From assembly GCF_000004075.3 (NCBI RefSeq), contig NC_026659.2, positions 31,018,272-31,082,271 on the forward strand: DNA of 64,000 nucleotides, written 5' to 3'. Positions 53,551-64,000 of the stretch are shown piece after piece. The number at the start of each line of letters is the position of its first letter. Positions within the stretch are counted from its first letter, which is position 1. Under the pieces are notes generated by a model. The model had not been told where the DNA came from, did not search any database, and saw only the letters and a program-made list of their open reading frames with translations. The position numbers were made by a program, and so were the translations under genes. The DNA is from Cucumis sativus. Taxonomy: Eukaryota; Streptophyta; Magnoliopsida; Cucurbitales; Cucurbitaceae.

Positions 53551-54280
53551 GATCAGCTAGTTCTTTCGTTTTTGTCAGTTGTTTTTTTCTTCTTTTTGTC
53601 GATTTTGACACTTGAACAAGTCTTTATTATCATATTTTGTTTGTATTAAACCTCAAACTAATTCTGGCAGTTTTATCGATCTATTATGATGAGGATATAT
53701 CAAGAATCTTGGTTTTTAAGGCTTCCTATTTTCGAACCATTAGTTTATTACATCAGTGTTTCATTTCTAATGTCAGTACCAATATAGGCCATTCTTTTGC
53801 ATTAATGTTACTTTCATCGATCATATCCAAAATGATTTCAATATACTCCACTGCTGCTATCTGAAAACTATTCCCTTAACCTTAAAAATAGGAGATGTGA
53901 ATCAACCTAACTATTGTAACCGGAGATGTGAATCAATTCTAACTATTGTAATTTATTAATGGAGACTAATAAAATTAGTGGTATGTACTTAACATTTTGA
54001 TCAACTAACTTGAGGTGTGACGACTTTCTTGATCAATTAACTTGAGGCAATTGAATATAGGAAGTATAAGGAATTGAGTCGACTCGCGAATTAGAAGAAA
54101 GGACACGTAGCCGGGGCAATAGTTCTCTTTTCCTAATATTAATATAAAACAAAAACTAAACTAAACAAAAGAGAAGGGTAGAGAAGAAAGAAATGTAGAA
54201 AACAATTTAACACATGTTATAAGTTATGTTGTAGAATTCAATATACTGGTGTAAATAACTATGTTGGTTTCTACGTTTTA
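53551..54280. other. RPL10 3' UTR and spacer
   Basis: Includes probable polyadenylation region just after the stop. A tandem pair with 'ggagatgtgaatcaa' and 'ctaactattgtaa' lies at 53891-53952, and a second pair with 'gatcaa(c/t)taacttgagg' at about 53999-54050. No ORF has coding character. Confidence 0.6.
53891..53952. repeat. Tandem duplication, about 31-bp period
   Basis: The unit starting 'ggagatgtgaatcaa' is repeated once with a few substitutions. Confidence 0.75.
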
Positions 54281-54559
54281 ATAGTGATCACTTCTTGTCC
54301 GGTTGGTTTACAAATGGCTCCGAGTTAGGAATTGATCCGACCCAACCGAGAACCATGTTGCAACGGTCGGTCCATTTCAAAGCCGGCCGGTTGGGTGACT
54401 CCGCAAAGGAATCTCCTTTTCTTCATTTTCTTGCATTCGCTGCGGTCGTCTTCTCTTCTCTGTGTCCAGTTCTTCTTCTTCTTGGACCGAACTCAAGAAC
54501 CCGTTCACTACAAACTCTCCTTCAAATGCTCCTTGCCTGAATCTCTCTACATAATCTTC

Positions 54560-57500
54560 ATGCTTTCCAAATTCTCAAAACCTTCTCAAAGGGTTCTTGA
54601 GGGTCTTCTTACCCTCAGGCTCAGACTCCATTTCACTCATCATCCGATCACCCACTCCAATGCCAATCCTCTTCGAGATCCGTTCATCGCACATTCCTTC
54701 TCTTCAGCTCCCTCTTTCCAATCGAAATTCCCTTCAAAACCCATCTCTTCCAATGTTGGTTTGTCCCAATTCCTCTATTCTCCCAAGCTAACTGCTGGAA
54801 ATTCTTCTCTGGTTACTAAATTGAATGCCCATCATTCTGCTTCTAGGTTTAGATTCTTCTCTGTTAAAATTCCTCGTTTTGGGGGTCAAATCAATGGAAA
54901 TTTCGCTAAGAAGGTTATTGATAAGCCTGCTGCGGCTGTTAGTTCTGCATTTTCGAGGTATCGGGAAGCCATTGGGTTGCAGATTGAGGCTTTCTTCAAG
55001 AGAAATTATCTTGTTCTATTGGGGTTTGCAGCAGCTTTAATTTGTGCATTGCTTTGGAAGATTATGTTTGGTATTGCCAACACCTTTGTTGGGCTCTCTG
55101 AAGGCATGGCTAAGTATGGATTTCTCGCTTTATCTTCAGCTATCGTTGCTTTTACTGTGAGTTTTCTCTATTATCTCTTTTCCCTGTGTTACCTTCATTT
55201 TCTTAGAAAATGGATTTATTGATCCTTTTGTTTGGCTTGTTAATAGTTTTGTGTATAGCTTTTGTTTGTTTACTTGTCATCAGTGGAAATATGGTGATAA
55301 GTTCCTTGGGTACCCGGAAGAGATGTGATTAAGATCACAAATTATGCGACTGGTATAGAAATTATTCTGGCTTAGGAGCAACTCTCTCTCTTTTTTTTTT
55401 TTTTCCTTTCTTCCCTTAGGTTCTGTTGGATTTTTAAATATTCTGGGACTGTTATGAAATATAAGTAAGGAAAGAAAATGTACTGTTTGTGACCTTGTAC
55501 GGCTCAGCGTCTCTAAATGGAGCGTTGAACACAAGTTTTCTACGAACTACTCTACTTGAGAGCTCAAAGGACACTGTTATAAAACCTATAGAATAAATCC
55601 TGTTCAAGTGAGGTTGTACTGTGAACTACTCTACTTATGCGGTCAGTTTAGATTGGAGGACTTTTGTTTGGCTCTCTTTGTTCTTTGGGGGTGCTTGGGG
55701 CGTTGGGTTGAGTTCTAAAGTCTCTGGAGTTAAAAAGTCTGAGTTTAGGGTGTAGAGTTGTTTAATTGGAGTTAAGAAGCCTATGTTCGTTGTTTAGTCT
55801 GTGGTTAGGAACCATTAGACTTTAGAGTGAAGGGGAGAGAGAGAGAGAGATTGAGTTTCTCGATGAACTTCAAAAATGAATACTGTTGAGGTTAGTGGAA
55901 TTGAGTTATTTAAAACTAACGAATGAAGTTGGTAGGCCCAACATGCCCTTAGGTTGTTTTGCTTGGCTTTTCAGTATGGAATGAGATGACATCACCTTCT
56001 CGTTTCCTATTAAAATACACTACTAGCCTTAGCTAGTCCACTGACAGGCTCACAACTTAATGCTTTTATGAAGGTACATACGTGCTATCTCAAAATTTAT
56101 TTAGCTTTGATTTTTGTGATTTTTAGTTTTAAGCTCCTAGTCAAGGAATTTGAAGGTAAACCTACACACAAGCAGAGAAAATTTTTATTTCTATATGAAT
56201 CCTGAATCCATTTGTGCTTCCGTTGGGACCTATCTTTCCTGTTTGTTATGACCTCTTCTCCTCAACCCTGTTTGTCAAAATTGAATGTTATTTTTTTCTT
56301 TATGAAGAATTATAACCTACTTAGGTGCAAGAAAAAAAAAATTATAGCCTACTTTGTGGATTGCCAATGTTGAATGGTATCTGCTCTTTTTCCATTTCAA
56401 GGGCCTCTATATGCGCTCGAGATTCACAGTCAATCCTGATAGAGTTTATAGAATGGCCATGAGAAAGCTCAATACGTCAGCAGGAATTCTTGAGGTTATG
56501 GGTGCCCCTCTTACAGGATCAGACTTGAGAGCTTATGTTATGTCAGGAGGCGGGTTCACGCTGAAAAATTTCGCACCAAACCGTAGGAGCAAGCGATGCT
56601 TTCTTATTTTTCCAATCAGAGGTTCTGAAAGGAAGGGTCTAGTCAGTGTTGAAGTAAAAAAGAAGAAGGGCCAGGTTTGTCTTTTTGCTTGCCACTTTCT
56701 TTATGTTTAACTATCACGAAATTATATTTTTCTTTTTAATCTAAAAATCATTTTGGTATTATTTCTTGACATGAAGCTATATATGGACTTTTTCTGAATT
56801 TCTGGATTTATGATTTTCTTTTCCATACGGAGAAATTTCTATTTTGGCTTTCCCTTATTATTTTTCCAACAGCTAGCTCTTTAAGTTTTAGTTAGTTAAC
56901 TTATAACGAATGGCTGTTAATTACTTAATTCATAATGCATCAAAGAGGTTATACGAACGCACATTGGAAGAACATATAGCCGTTTGTTGTAATTGGATTT
57001 CCTTTTAGATCTTTGATAGACAGCTGAAGTAGCTATGTGAATTAGTTGACATAGATTAACTACTAAAGTATGTTGATCAGAGTGTTGAAATATGGTGTAA
57101 TGAGTTTGTTGGCCATGTTCTGAAAGTTATGAAGGGTATTGTGGGACAATTATGCAAAATATAAGGATAGAATTGTGAGAAAGAGTCTTCTCAATACACT
57201 ATCGAGTATTGACCTTGTAGTATCGTAATCTACACAAAATACAAAATATTGGGATAGGTATATTTAGCTGACAAGGTGTCTTGTAATATATTTAACTTAG
57301 TTATGTGGCCATTGTATTTGACAAGTGATCGTTCTGAAATTGATTGGGAAGTTGTGAATCCTGTGATTCCAAGTTTTGTGTTTTGTAGAATCTGCTTCTC
57401 GGCTAGGTTACACAGGTCTCGATTAACTTCACGAGATAACTAGTGCAACATCCGGGTGCCAAGAAAACTTGTAGGATATTAAATTCTAAGTGAATCCATT

Positions 57501-58043
57501 TCCTCTTTGCCTTTTATGAAACTCAATATCCTTTATCTACCATCGACCAATCCATTATGGTTATCTGAAACTGAGCTAGAAATGGGATATCTGATCGATT
57601 TGTAATTATTTACATCCTCCAATGCATAACCACCAATCCACACACAACCAAAGACCAAAGATCAAGTATATTTAATAGTTATGAAGTTGCTAAAGAAATT
57701 CCATTGCATATTCTACAGTGTACATAAGTAGAATAATCTCCTTCGTCTGAATATTATATGGTATTTTCTCTCTTTTCAGTATGATATGAAGCTACTGGCA
57801 GTTGACATTCCCATGGCATCGGGACCCGACCAGCGGCTATTCCTAATTGGTAACGAAGAAGAGTACAAAATAGGTGGTGGACTGATATCTGAGCTAAGGG
57901 ACCCTGTTGTAAAAGCTATGGCTGCTGTCAAGGAATTTGATGATCTTGACCGAATTGAGGAAAAGGAAGATGCAGAGAGAGAACTTCAAGAGGCAGAGAG
58001 AAAGAACCGAGAAGAGATCGAAAAACTCGAGAAAGAACGATGA
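54560..58043 (+). CDS. Predicted mitochondrial two-pass membrane protein, possibly TIM21/Coa1-like
   Basis: Three exons join in phase: 54560-55156, 56402-56674 and 57780-58043, for 377 residues. The N-terminus MLSKFSKPSQRVLEGLLTLR is Arg/Ser-rich and nearly free of acids, as in mitochondrial presequences. Two hydrophobic segments follow at about 150-170 (YLVLLGFAAALICALLW) and 185-204 (YGFLALSSAIVAFTGLY). A soluble domain comes next with NPDRVYRMAMRKLNTSAGILEVMGAPLTG, reminiscent of the TIM21/Coa1 fold (memory-based and tentative). The last ~35 residues are a charged coiled coil (EEKEDAERELQEAERKN...). I chose 54560 as start because the upstream in-frame ATG (54332) lies in sequence without presequence character. 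The role is unknown; assembly or import at the inner membrane is an inference. Confidence 0.75.
55687..55950. mobile_element. Family C hAT-like MITE in intron 1 of the membrane-protein gene
   Basis: It begins 'ggggtgcttggggcgttggg' and ends 'gttggtaggcccaacatgcc', imperfect inverted termini. The internal 'gagtttctcgatgaac' and 'aatgaagttggtag' blocks match the element at 31.2 kb in the same order. A short GA run sits at 55837-55850. Confidence 0.55.
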
Positions 58044-59370
58044 ATTTTTGTGATATCATTGTCTTTGTAGTAGTTCTTTGGAGCCTGTTTTGAGAATCTA
58101 GCCTCATCTTAGAAAAATGAATTTGATTTTAAGAATCCCAAAATCTGTATGTTTATTGTATTTTTGGAAGCTCACTTGACTTTGTGCAAGATTTTCTTTG
58201 GATTTTAGAGTTTTCACAAGAATCATTTACGGCAAGTAAAGTTGAATAAAGCTTGCAATGTTATTACTATGTTATGTTTGTGTACGTGTGCTTTCGAATA
58301 TTTGATACTAACTTGATTCAAATAAAATTGACAAAGTGAGTATAGTTCAATTAATTTAAACATCCATCATCTCTACCTTCCTCCTCCCTTATTGGCAATT
58401 TTAAATTTTGATGAAATACGAACTATTTTGTTTCGTATGAGAAAAAAATCGATGAGTTATTAGGTATTTGTCGACTATTTTAGTCTAAACTTGTAATTTA
58501 ATCCCTAGATTAGTTTAGATTTAATTAATTGAATTTTTTATCGTAAAATAGAAAGGAATGATTAGTTCGATTTTTTTGTCATTTTATGAATAAATTGACG
58601 GTGTAAAAAAATTTCATATTTTAAAATAAAAACAATAATTTAAAAACCTAAAATATTTAGAGTCCTTGTAACGAAATAAGAAAAGTTCATAACTAGTGAT
58701 TATTTTTTCTTAAATTTCATATATGTCTTTATGATTTATTTATTAATTTTGGACCATCTTGATCCAATTAAGGTCAGATTGAATAATTAAACATACAAGT
58801 CTTTCATCGTATCTCGCGACAATGTATGCTCGAAATAAAATAAAATAAGATAAAGACAAAATTATTCTATCTCAGTGTCACTAAGACTTGTGATACAATA
58901 ACTAAAGGAAGAATTCTTTCATCTCAGAGCATAATATGTACATATCGTGTAGTGGGAATAATTTTAGTATTTTACATTGTGCTATATAAATATTTTATTA
59001 TATTTTTGAAAAAACTCTTTTTCCCTCGGTTTTCTTTCTCTTATATTTTTAATTTTACAAATTTGAAAAGAATAAAATGTATTTTTAAAATCACGGGTAC
59101 TAACCGATGTAGAAATATGATTTTGGTCCATTTAGTTTCAAAATTTGTTAAGAGGAAGACATCCTAAAATTAGAGATTTGGATTAAAATCAAACAAACCT
59201 AACCAACAAAAAAAATATATAAAAATAAAGAAGAGGCAGAAAAAGGAAGAAAAGGATTTCATATTTTAAAAAAGAAAAAGGTCTCTCCCGCCAGTTTATG
59301 GGTAATATATAAACAGAATTTTGCATTACCCAAAATCCATTAAATCTCAATTTTCAAATATCATCTTTCT
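58044..59370. other. 3' UTR and AT-rich spacer before the thioredoxin gene
   Basis: The first ~230 bp are probable 3' UTR. The rest is AT-rich without coding frames. Short A-rich tracts and 'gagaaaaaaatcg' style sequence are seen, but no named element. Confidence 0.6.
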
Positions 59371-61195
59371 AACAGATTTTGGATTCAATGGAAGTTAGGT
59401 TTGATTTGATGATCCGATCGTGACAAATGGAAGTTGATCTCTATTTTGATCCCCTCGCCGTAAAAATTGGCTTCTCCTTCTCGATATTTCCCTCTCTCTC
59501 TCTGCTCTAACATTCCTCTTTCTCCTTCAATTCATGCATTTCATCCTTAATTACTAGAGATCTCATTTCCTCCAAATTTTCGTTTTCTTCTTCGTCCTCT
59601 TCCTTCTCTTGGCGCTGATTCTCCTGAAAATTTCAGGATCGGCTTCAATGACGAGTTGTACAAGATGCTGAATCAACGTTATCCCGAGGTAAACATGACC
59701 TGTCCTTGTCCATGTCTTGTACGTCTTTTCATTCTGGTAGTCCAGTTTTCTTTATATGGAGATGATAGAAAATTATTGATTCCATTAGACATAATATTCA
59801 TGAATGTGTTCGTTCTTTTGCGCTTAATTATTATTTGTATTTATTGGTTAATATTTAGGAGGTATTTTATGTTGTTTTTGTGTCTGATTCTTTGTTTCTT
59901 GTTGAATACCTGCATCTGAGATTTGCTTCTTGACGTGAAATGATAATCCTCTGCTTCGATGCAATAATGCCTGCGATTGTATTTGTATTTTGATTCACCT
60001 GTTATTTCTGTAAAAATTTCGAAGAGAGACCGTTTTGGTCATCTTTGAATGGTTTATAGGAACTAATTGATTGACATTGTAATCACTGTTCGTGATTATA
60101 GAAGATAACTTTTAATTTGTTTTTTTAATACCGATCGTTTCTGAAAACACACTTTACTAGTGGAAGAAAAACTATTTTATGAAATAGTAAACGAACAAGT
60201 TTATTTGATGGTTTTCTTCTTATTCAATTGGTTTCGGTTTCTTATCACCATTTTCTTATTGATAAGAGAGAAGATACTTCTTTATTTTTCAATATCTTTT
60301 ACGAGAAAAAATTTGTATTGGTATTTATATTTGCCATTCTCTGTTTCATATTTTTGTTTCCATGAGAGTTGACTTGAAATTATTTCCTATGAGGTTCAAA
60401 ATTTGAAATTAGACATGATATAAAGATGTCATTTCTCCTATGAAAGATTAGCTCAATTGGTTACTTCCCTAAAGAAGAAGATCGAACTCCATGATTTTGT
60501 TGAACTCACAAAATGATAATGATAGTAATTGTAATTATTATAATGACAACAATCGATGCATTAACTGTTAGGACATTTTCCTCCTTTCGCTTTCACTTTC
60601 ACTTCACGTCTTAAGGTCACGGTCCAAAAGAATATTGAGTTGGCTTAACATTCATCGGTTTAAAACCGGTGAGCATAAAGAATGGGATGAAGACTTAGCA
60701 ACTCGATGTTTCCTCCACGTTTCGGATTCGAACATCTTTTTATTTATTTTTATTTTTTTTCTTCTTGTGCTTGGAAAAGATAATATGTTTTGAGTTCGAA
60801 GATATGTTACCTTGCCTTCGTGGTCAATTTACCAGTGAGAAATTGGTTGGGATCTTAATGCGAAAGTAGATCACTCCACTTATGAATGGAAATCTACCTA
60901 TGCCCTTCTTGTCTTATCTAAAGCATTTTTATCGTATAGGGTTAGAACAAAAATGACAATTGCACAAAGTAAAAGGAAAAAGAAGTTCAAAATAGAGTTT
61001 CGTGAAAACTTGAACAAAGTGTGAGACATTTTACTTCAAGTTTCCAGTGCAACTGATTGTAGGCTCCATTGGAAATTGAATTAATATCTAATCCTACATT
61101 TGCTCTTGACTGATACACATATTATGCAACTTAACAGGTGTCCTGTTTGGAAACAATCTTAATTTTTCAGACAGAGATTCGATCTTGTATTTTCA
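59371..61195 (+). promoter_or_regulatory. Thioredoxin 5' leader with leader intron and short upstream ORF
   Basis: A CT-rich leader (about 59460-59640) runs into an exon ending 'cgttatcccgag' at 59689, followed by a GTAAAC donor. The acceptor is the 'tttttcag' ending at 61170, giving a leader intron of about 1.5 kb. The first leader exon contains a seven-codon upstream ORF, MTSCTRC, at 59648-59671. Splice sites in the leader are inferred without a reading frame to confirm them. Confidence 0.5.
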
Positions 61196-63546
61196 ATGGG
61201 AAACTGCTGGACTAAGGTAGGCCTCTCTCTGGAAGTTCATTTTCTCTCTCTGATCAGCTTAGAAATTCAGGGTTTTGTATTGAATTTCTGGTATAGTGCT
61301 TTCTGATTTATTTTGTTTGCTAGCACCCAAGTCTCTGACATGTCTCTTGTACATTTTATATTTATTCATCAAGTTCATTGTCATCTTGGGTCCACATAAA
61401 CAAGTGGAGGTTTGAAAAATATCACACTTTTGTTCTGTGGATTCTTGTTCAGAATCATGCAAGTCCACTAAATTGTCAGAGGATCAAATTTTCACTCTTT
61501 AAATATCATATCTGAACTCTCTCTTTCACATAGATTTTTCTAAATCAAACGACTTTAAAGAGATTTAACCTGAAAGTTTTTGTTGGAAGCTCCACTCGTC
61601 CATGTCTCCTAATGGTCAGTGTTGATTTATTCCACTTTCCTCATTTACATGATGTTAACGTTTGACCCTTGGATAATCGCATTGGAGTGTTAGTGTTCAA
61701 GTCTCCATCCTTGATACCCATAGTTTGAAAATTATTGGACGTAGTGAACATGAACACGTACGTTGTGGTATTCAAGATGCACAATTAAACCATACCTTTT
61801 ATGGCTTTTGAACACTTCGTCATATCTTCAATGTGAGATAAAATGGTAAATCTTGCAGTTTCGACCTGCTCAATTAATTTTTGTATCTTCTAAGTTAGTT
61901 ACATCCAATACACTTGACATTTTGCAGCTTTTCAATAGTGGACAAGAAGACTACGCTGAAGTCCAGAATGTTGATAGCAAAAACGTACATCTCATTACGT
62001 CGATGGAGAAGTGGGAGGCGAAGCTTTTGGAAGCAACCGAAGATGGCAAGATTGTAAGTTAGGATGACAAGTAAATTTCTAGTTCATTTATTATTCATCA
62101 TCATGTTTGACATTATTAATTTAACAAATTCAGACGAAAACCATACAAAGTGTTACGTTTTAATTATCTTTATAAAAATTAACTATCCTAACAGGTTATT
62201 GCAAACTTCAGTGCACATTGGTGTAGACCTTGTAAATCCATGACTCCAGCATATTGTGAGCTTGCTGATAAGTATACTTCCATGGTATTTTTAGCCATTG
62301 ACGTCGATGAGCTAGCCGTAAGTAAAACCTATCTTTTGGTCATCCTTCGTTTATTTATATAATTAACTTGATGTTTTTAGAGGCATATATATAACTAATA
62401 TGATGAATCTATAGCTCTCCATTGGTATGCTGTTCTTGTCCATGGCTTAACTCTTCCATTATATTTTAACATTTGTATGGTTTTTATTTCACATTTTATT
62501 TCACTCTCATCCCTTGTTTTGTTTTTGTTTGTTTCTTGTTTTTGAAAATAAGGAAAAACAAAGATCATGTCTATTAGTTCTTTCTTTCAATTGTATAGAT
62601 TAAACATATTTTTTTTTTAACAAGTGGTAATTTATTATGTGTTGGAAAAACTAGAATTAAACATGAATTATGATAATACCTCAAACTAGATTTTATTAGA
62701 GTTATTTTTAAAAATAGTAAAATAAATTAAAATACTCATCAATTATAGCAAAATTTTGAATTTTATCAATCATAGAAACTGATAGACTTTTATATAACTG
62801 TTTATCAAAGCTGCTGATTATAAGCATATCAATGTTCATCAATGTTTATTATTGATAGAATATGAAAATTTTGTTATATATTGTAAATATTTTGTCAAAT
62901 TTGCGTTTTTCATTTTACTATTTCTTTTTTTTTGAAACGGAAACAAACTTCTTTATCAATAATAATATACTATAAGAATAACAAAGAAGCCTAAAAATGG
63001 GAGAAAGAGGATCAATAAGTCAACTAGGTTGACCCCTTAGCATCCTCAATATATTTATTTCTCAAATTCGTATATAATTTCAAAGTTCCTTTTTCTATTT
63101 ATAACGTGTGGGGTCTAACTTTGGTTGAGAATACATGTAGGATTACCACAAATGAAGCCACACTAAATGCTTGTGTATGTATGTCTAAGAAAATGATAAA
63201 CAGAGAATTGAAAAGATTACCAAATTAAAAATAACACCTGAGAATGGTTTTTAGCTTGTTGTATTGTGTCCCTAATTGGAGTTTTATAAAGTTTTAGTGT
63301 TTAGGAGAATTAAGATGGTGAGTTGAAATATATACTAATGGAAGTTTGTTAGACGACTGATGTGGGGGTGAGTGTGTTATATATTTTTGGCAGGAACTGA
63401 GTACATCGTGGGATATCAAAGCCACGCCAACGTTCGTGTTCTTTAAAGATGGTCGCCAAGTAGATAAATTAGTAGGAGCTGACAAGTCAGATCTGCAACA
63501 AAAGATTGCTGCAATGGACGAATCGGTAATCAAATCTCAGACTTGA
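61196..63546 (+). CDS. TRXH: Thioredoxin h, h9-like, with N-terminal acylation motif and WCRPC active site
   Basis: Four coding exons join in phase: 61196-61216, 61928-62053, 62195-62317 and 63394-63546, for 140 residues. Thioredoxins h reduce disulphides in target proteins and are themselves reduced by NADPH-dependent reductase or glutathione/glutaredoxin. The first exon encodes MGNCWTK: Gly2 suits N-myristoylation and Cys4 palmitoylation, as described for Arabidopsis TRX h9 at membranes. Then come VHLITSMEKWEAKL, VIANFSAHWCRPCKSMTP (Cys59 and Cys62), VDELAELSTSWDIKATPT with cis-Pro102, and FKDGRQVDKLVGADK. The active site is WCRPC where nearly all thioredoxins h have WCGPC or WCPPC. All other landmark residues are intact, so it should be an active but tuned enzyme. 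Confidence 0.92.
62695..62930. repeat. Family A MITE-like repeat, copy 8, in thioredoxin intron
   Basis: It begins 'attatagcaaaattttgaat', carries 'gatagactttta' and 'tatcaatgttcatcaatg' in the centre, and ends 'gaaaattttgttatatattg' and 'taaatattttgtcaaatttg', complementary to the start. It lies in the last intron of the thioredoxin gene. Confidence 0.6.
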
Positions 63547-64000
63547 TTCTTCTTCTTCTTCTTCTTTTTTCCCTATCGTTTTTTTGCCTTCCTCAATATC
63601 ATTCATATACATAGAGAAAGTCTAAAAAAAGCACAAAAGAAATTTCTCAAAAAGTGATCAAAACAAAGTAGGGTGTACTACTGCATGAGAAGAAAATCTT
63701 TTCTGCTTTCTTAATTAATTATATATCAACTTCTTCAGTGTGAAGAAAAATTAATCCCCATTAATTCATACTCAAAAGAGGATAAAATTAAATCACTCTT
63801 TTATGATTGGTTCCTTGCTTTGCAAGCGAACACACCATGTACTTCTACCCCAATGCAATGCAATGCAATTTTAAACAATTACCCAAAGTTATAAATCATC
63901 ACCAGTTAATTTTAATTTATTGTTGAAATTAAATCACATATGCATGACATGTTGGTTCTTATAATAATAATAATACTTTAGTAGGAAGAAAAGATCAAAT
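63547..64000 (+). other. Thioredoxin 3' UTR and flank
   Basis: A (TTC)n-like run follows the stop (63547-63565). The pentamer 'caatg' is repeated four times at about 63850-63869. No further gene is visible before the window ends. Confidence 0.55.

Noticed and set aside
60430..60490. Possible tRNA ('attagctcaattggtta')
   Set aside because: Only a box A-like word is present; there is no pairing acceptor stem or proper T arm.

Overview
This window is nuclear DNA from a flowering plant. It is AT-rich, with small GT-AG introns, leader introns, MITE-riddled spacers and a typical eudicot gene set. The short repeats built on 'tatcaatgttactgatagaa' and the general texture suggest a cucurbit (Cucumis or a relative). 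That taxonomic guess rests on pattern memory and was not searched. There are no CRISPR arrays, operons or complete functional RNA genes.

I joined exons by hand and checked reading phase across every junction. Layout from left to right: (1) 1297-3264 (+), the last three exons of a SWEETIE/HEATR5-type HEAT-repeat protein, whose upstream intron (1-1296) holds a LINE-like 3' end; (2) 3.3-8.9 kb, AT-rich spacer with MITE copies; (3) 8937-12415 (+), a complete five-exon CYP735A cytokinin trans-hydroxylase; (4) 12.4-28.6 kb, a 16-kb gene-free interval between two convergent genes; (5) 28615-34162 (-), a nine-exon monoacylglycerol lipase/caffeoylshikimate esterase-like alpha/beta hydrolase with one GC-AG intron; (6) 36543-40664 (-), a six-exon alpha/beta hydrolase of a different family; (7) 40836-44115 (+), a six-exon quinone oxidoreductase, head-to-head with the previous gene across only 171 bp; (8) 45212-45448 (+), a small charged ORF of unknown status; (9) 45527-48637 (-), an ATG18c/d-type autophagy beta-propeller; (10) 51260-53550 (+), ribosomal protein L10 with a site II/telo-box promoter; (11) 54560-58043 (+), a predicted mitochondrial two-pass membrane protein that may be TIM21/Coa1-like; (12) 61196-63546 (+), an N-myristoylation-type thioredoxin h with an unusual WCRPC active site and a leader intron.

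The genes do not form one pathway. They are a normal mixture of housekeeping genes (translation, autophagy, mitochondrial membrane, redox) and hormone or lipid metabolism genes. The clearest non-genic signal is three or four families of small transposon-like repeats scattered through spacers and introns, plus several local tandem duplications of 26-75 bp. I found no convincing evidence of a wholly new biological system. The most distinctive gene-level observations are the WCRPC thioredoxin, the acidic-tryptophan tail of the SWEETIE protein, the compact bidirectional promoter, the GC-AG intron and the unexplained 78-codon ORF.
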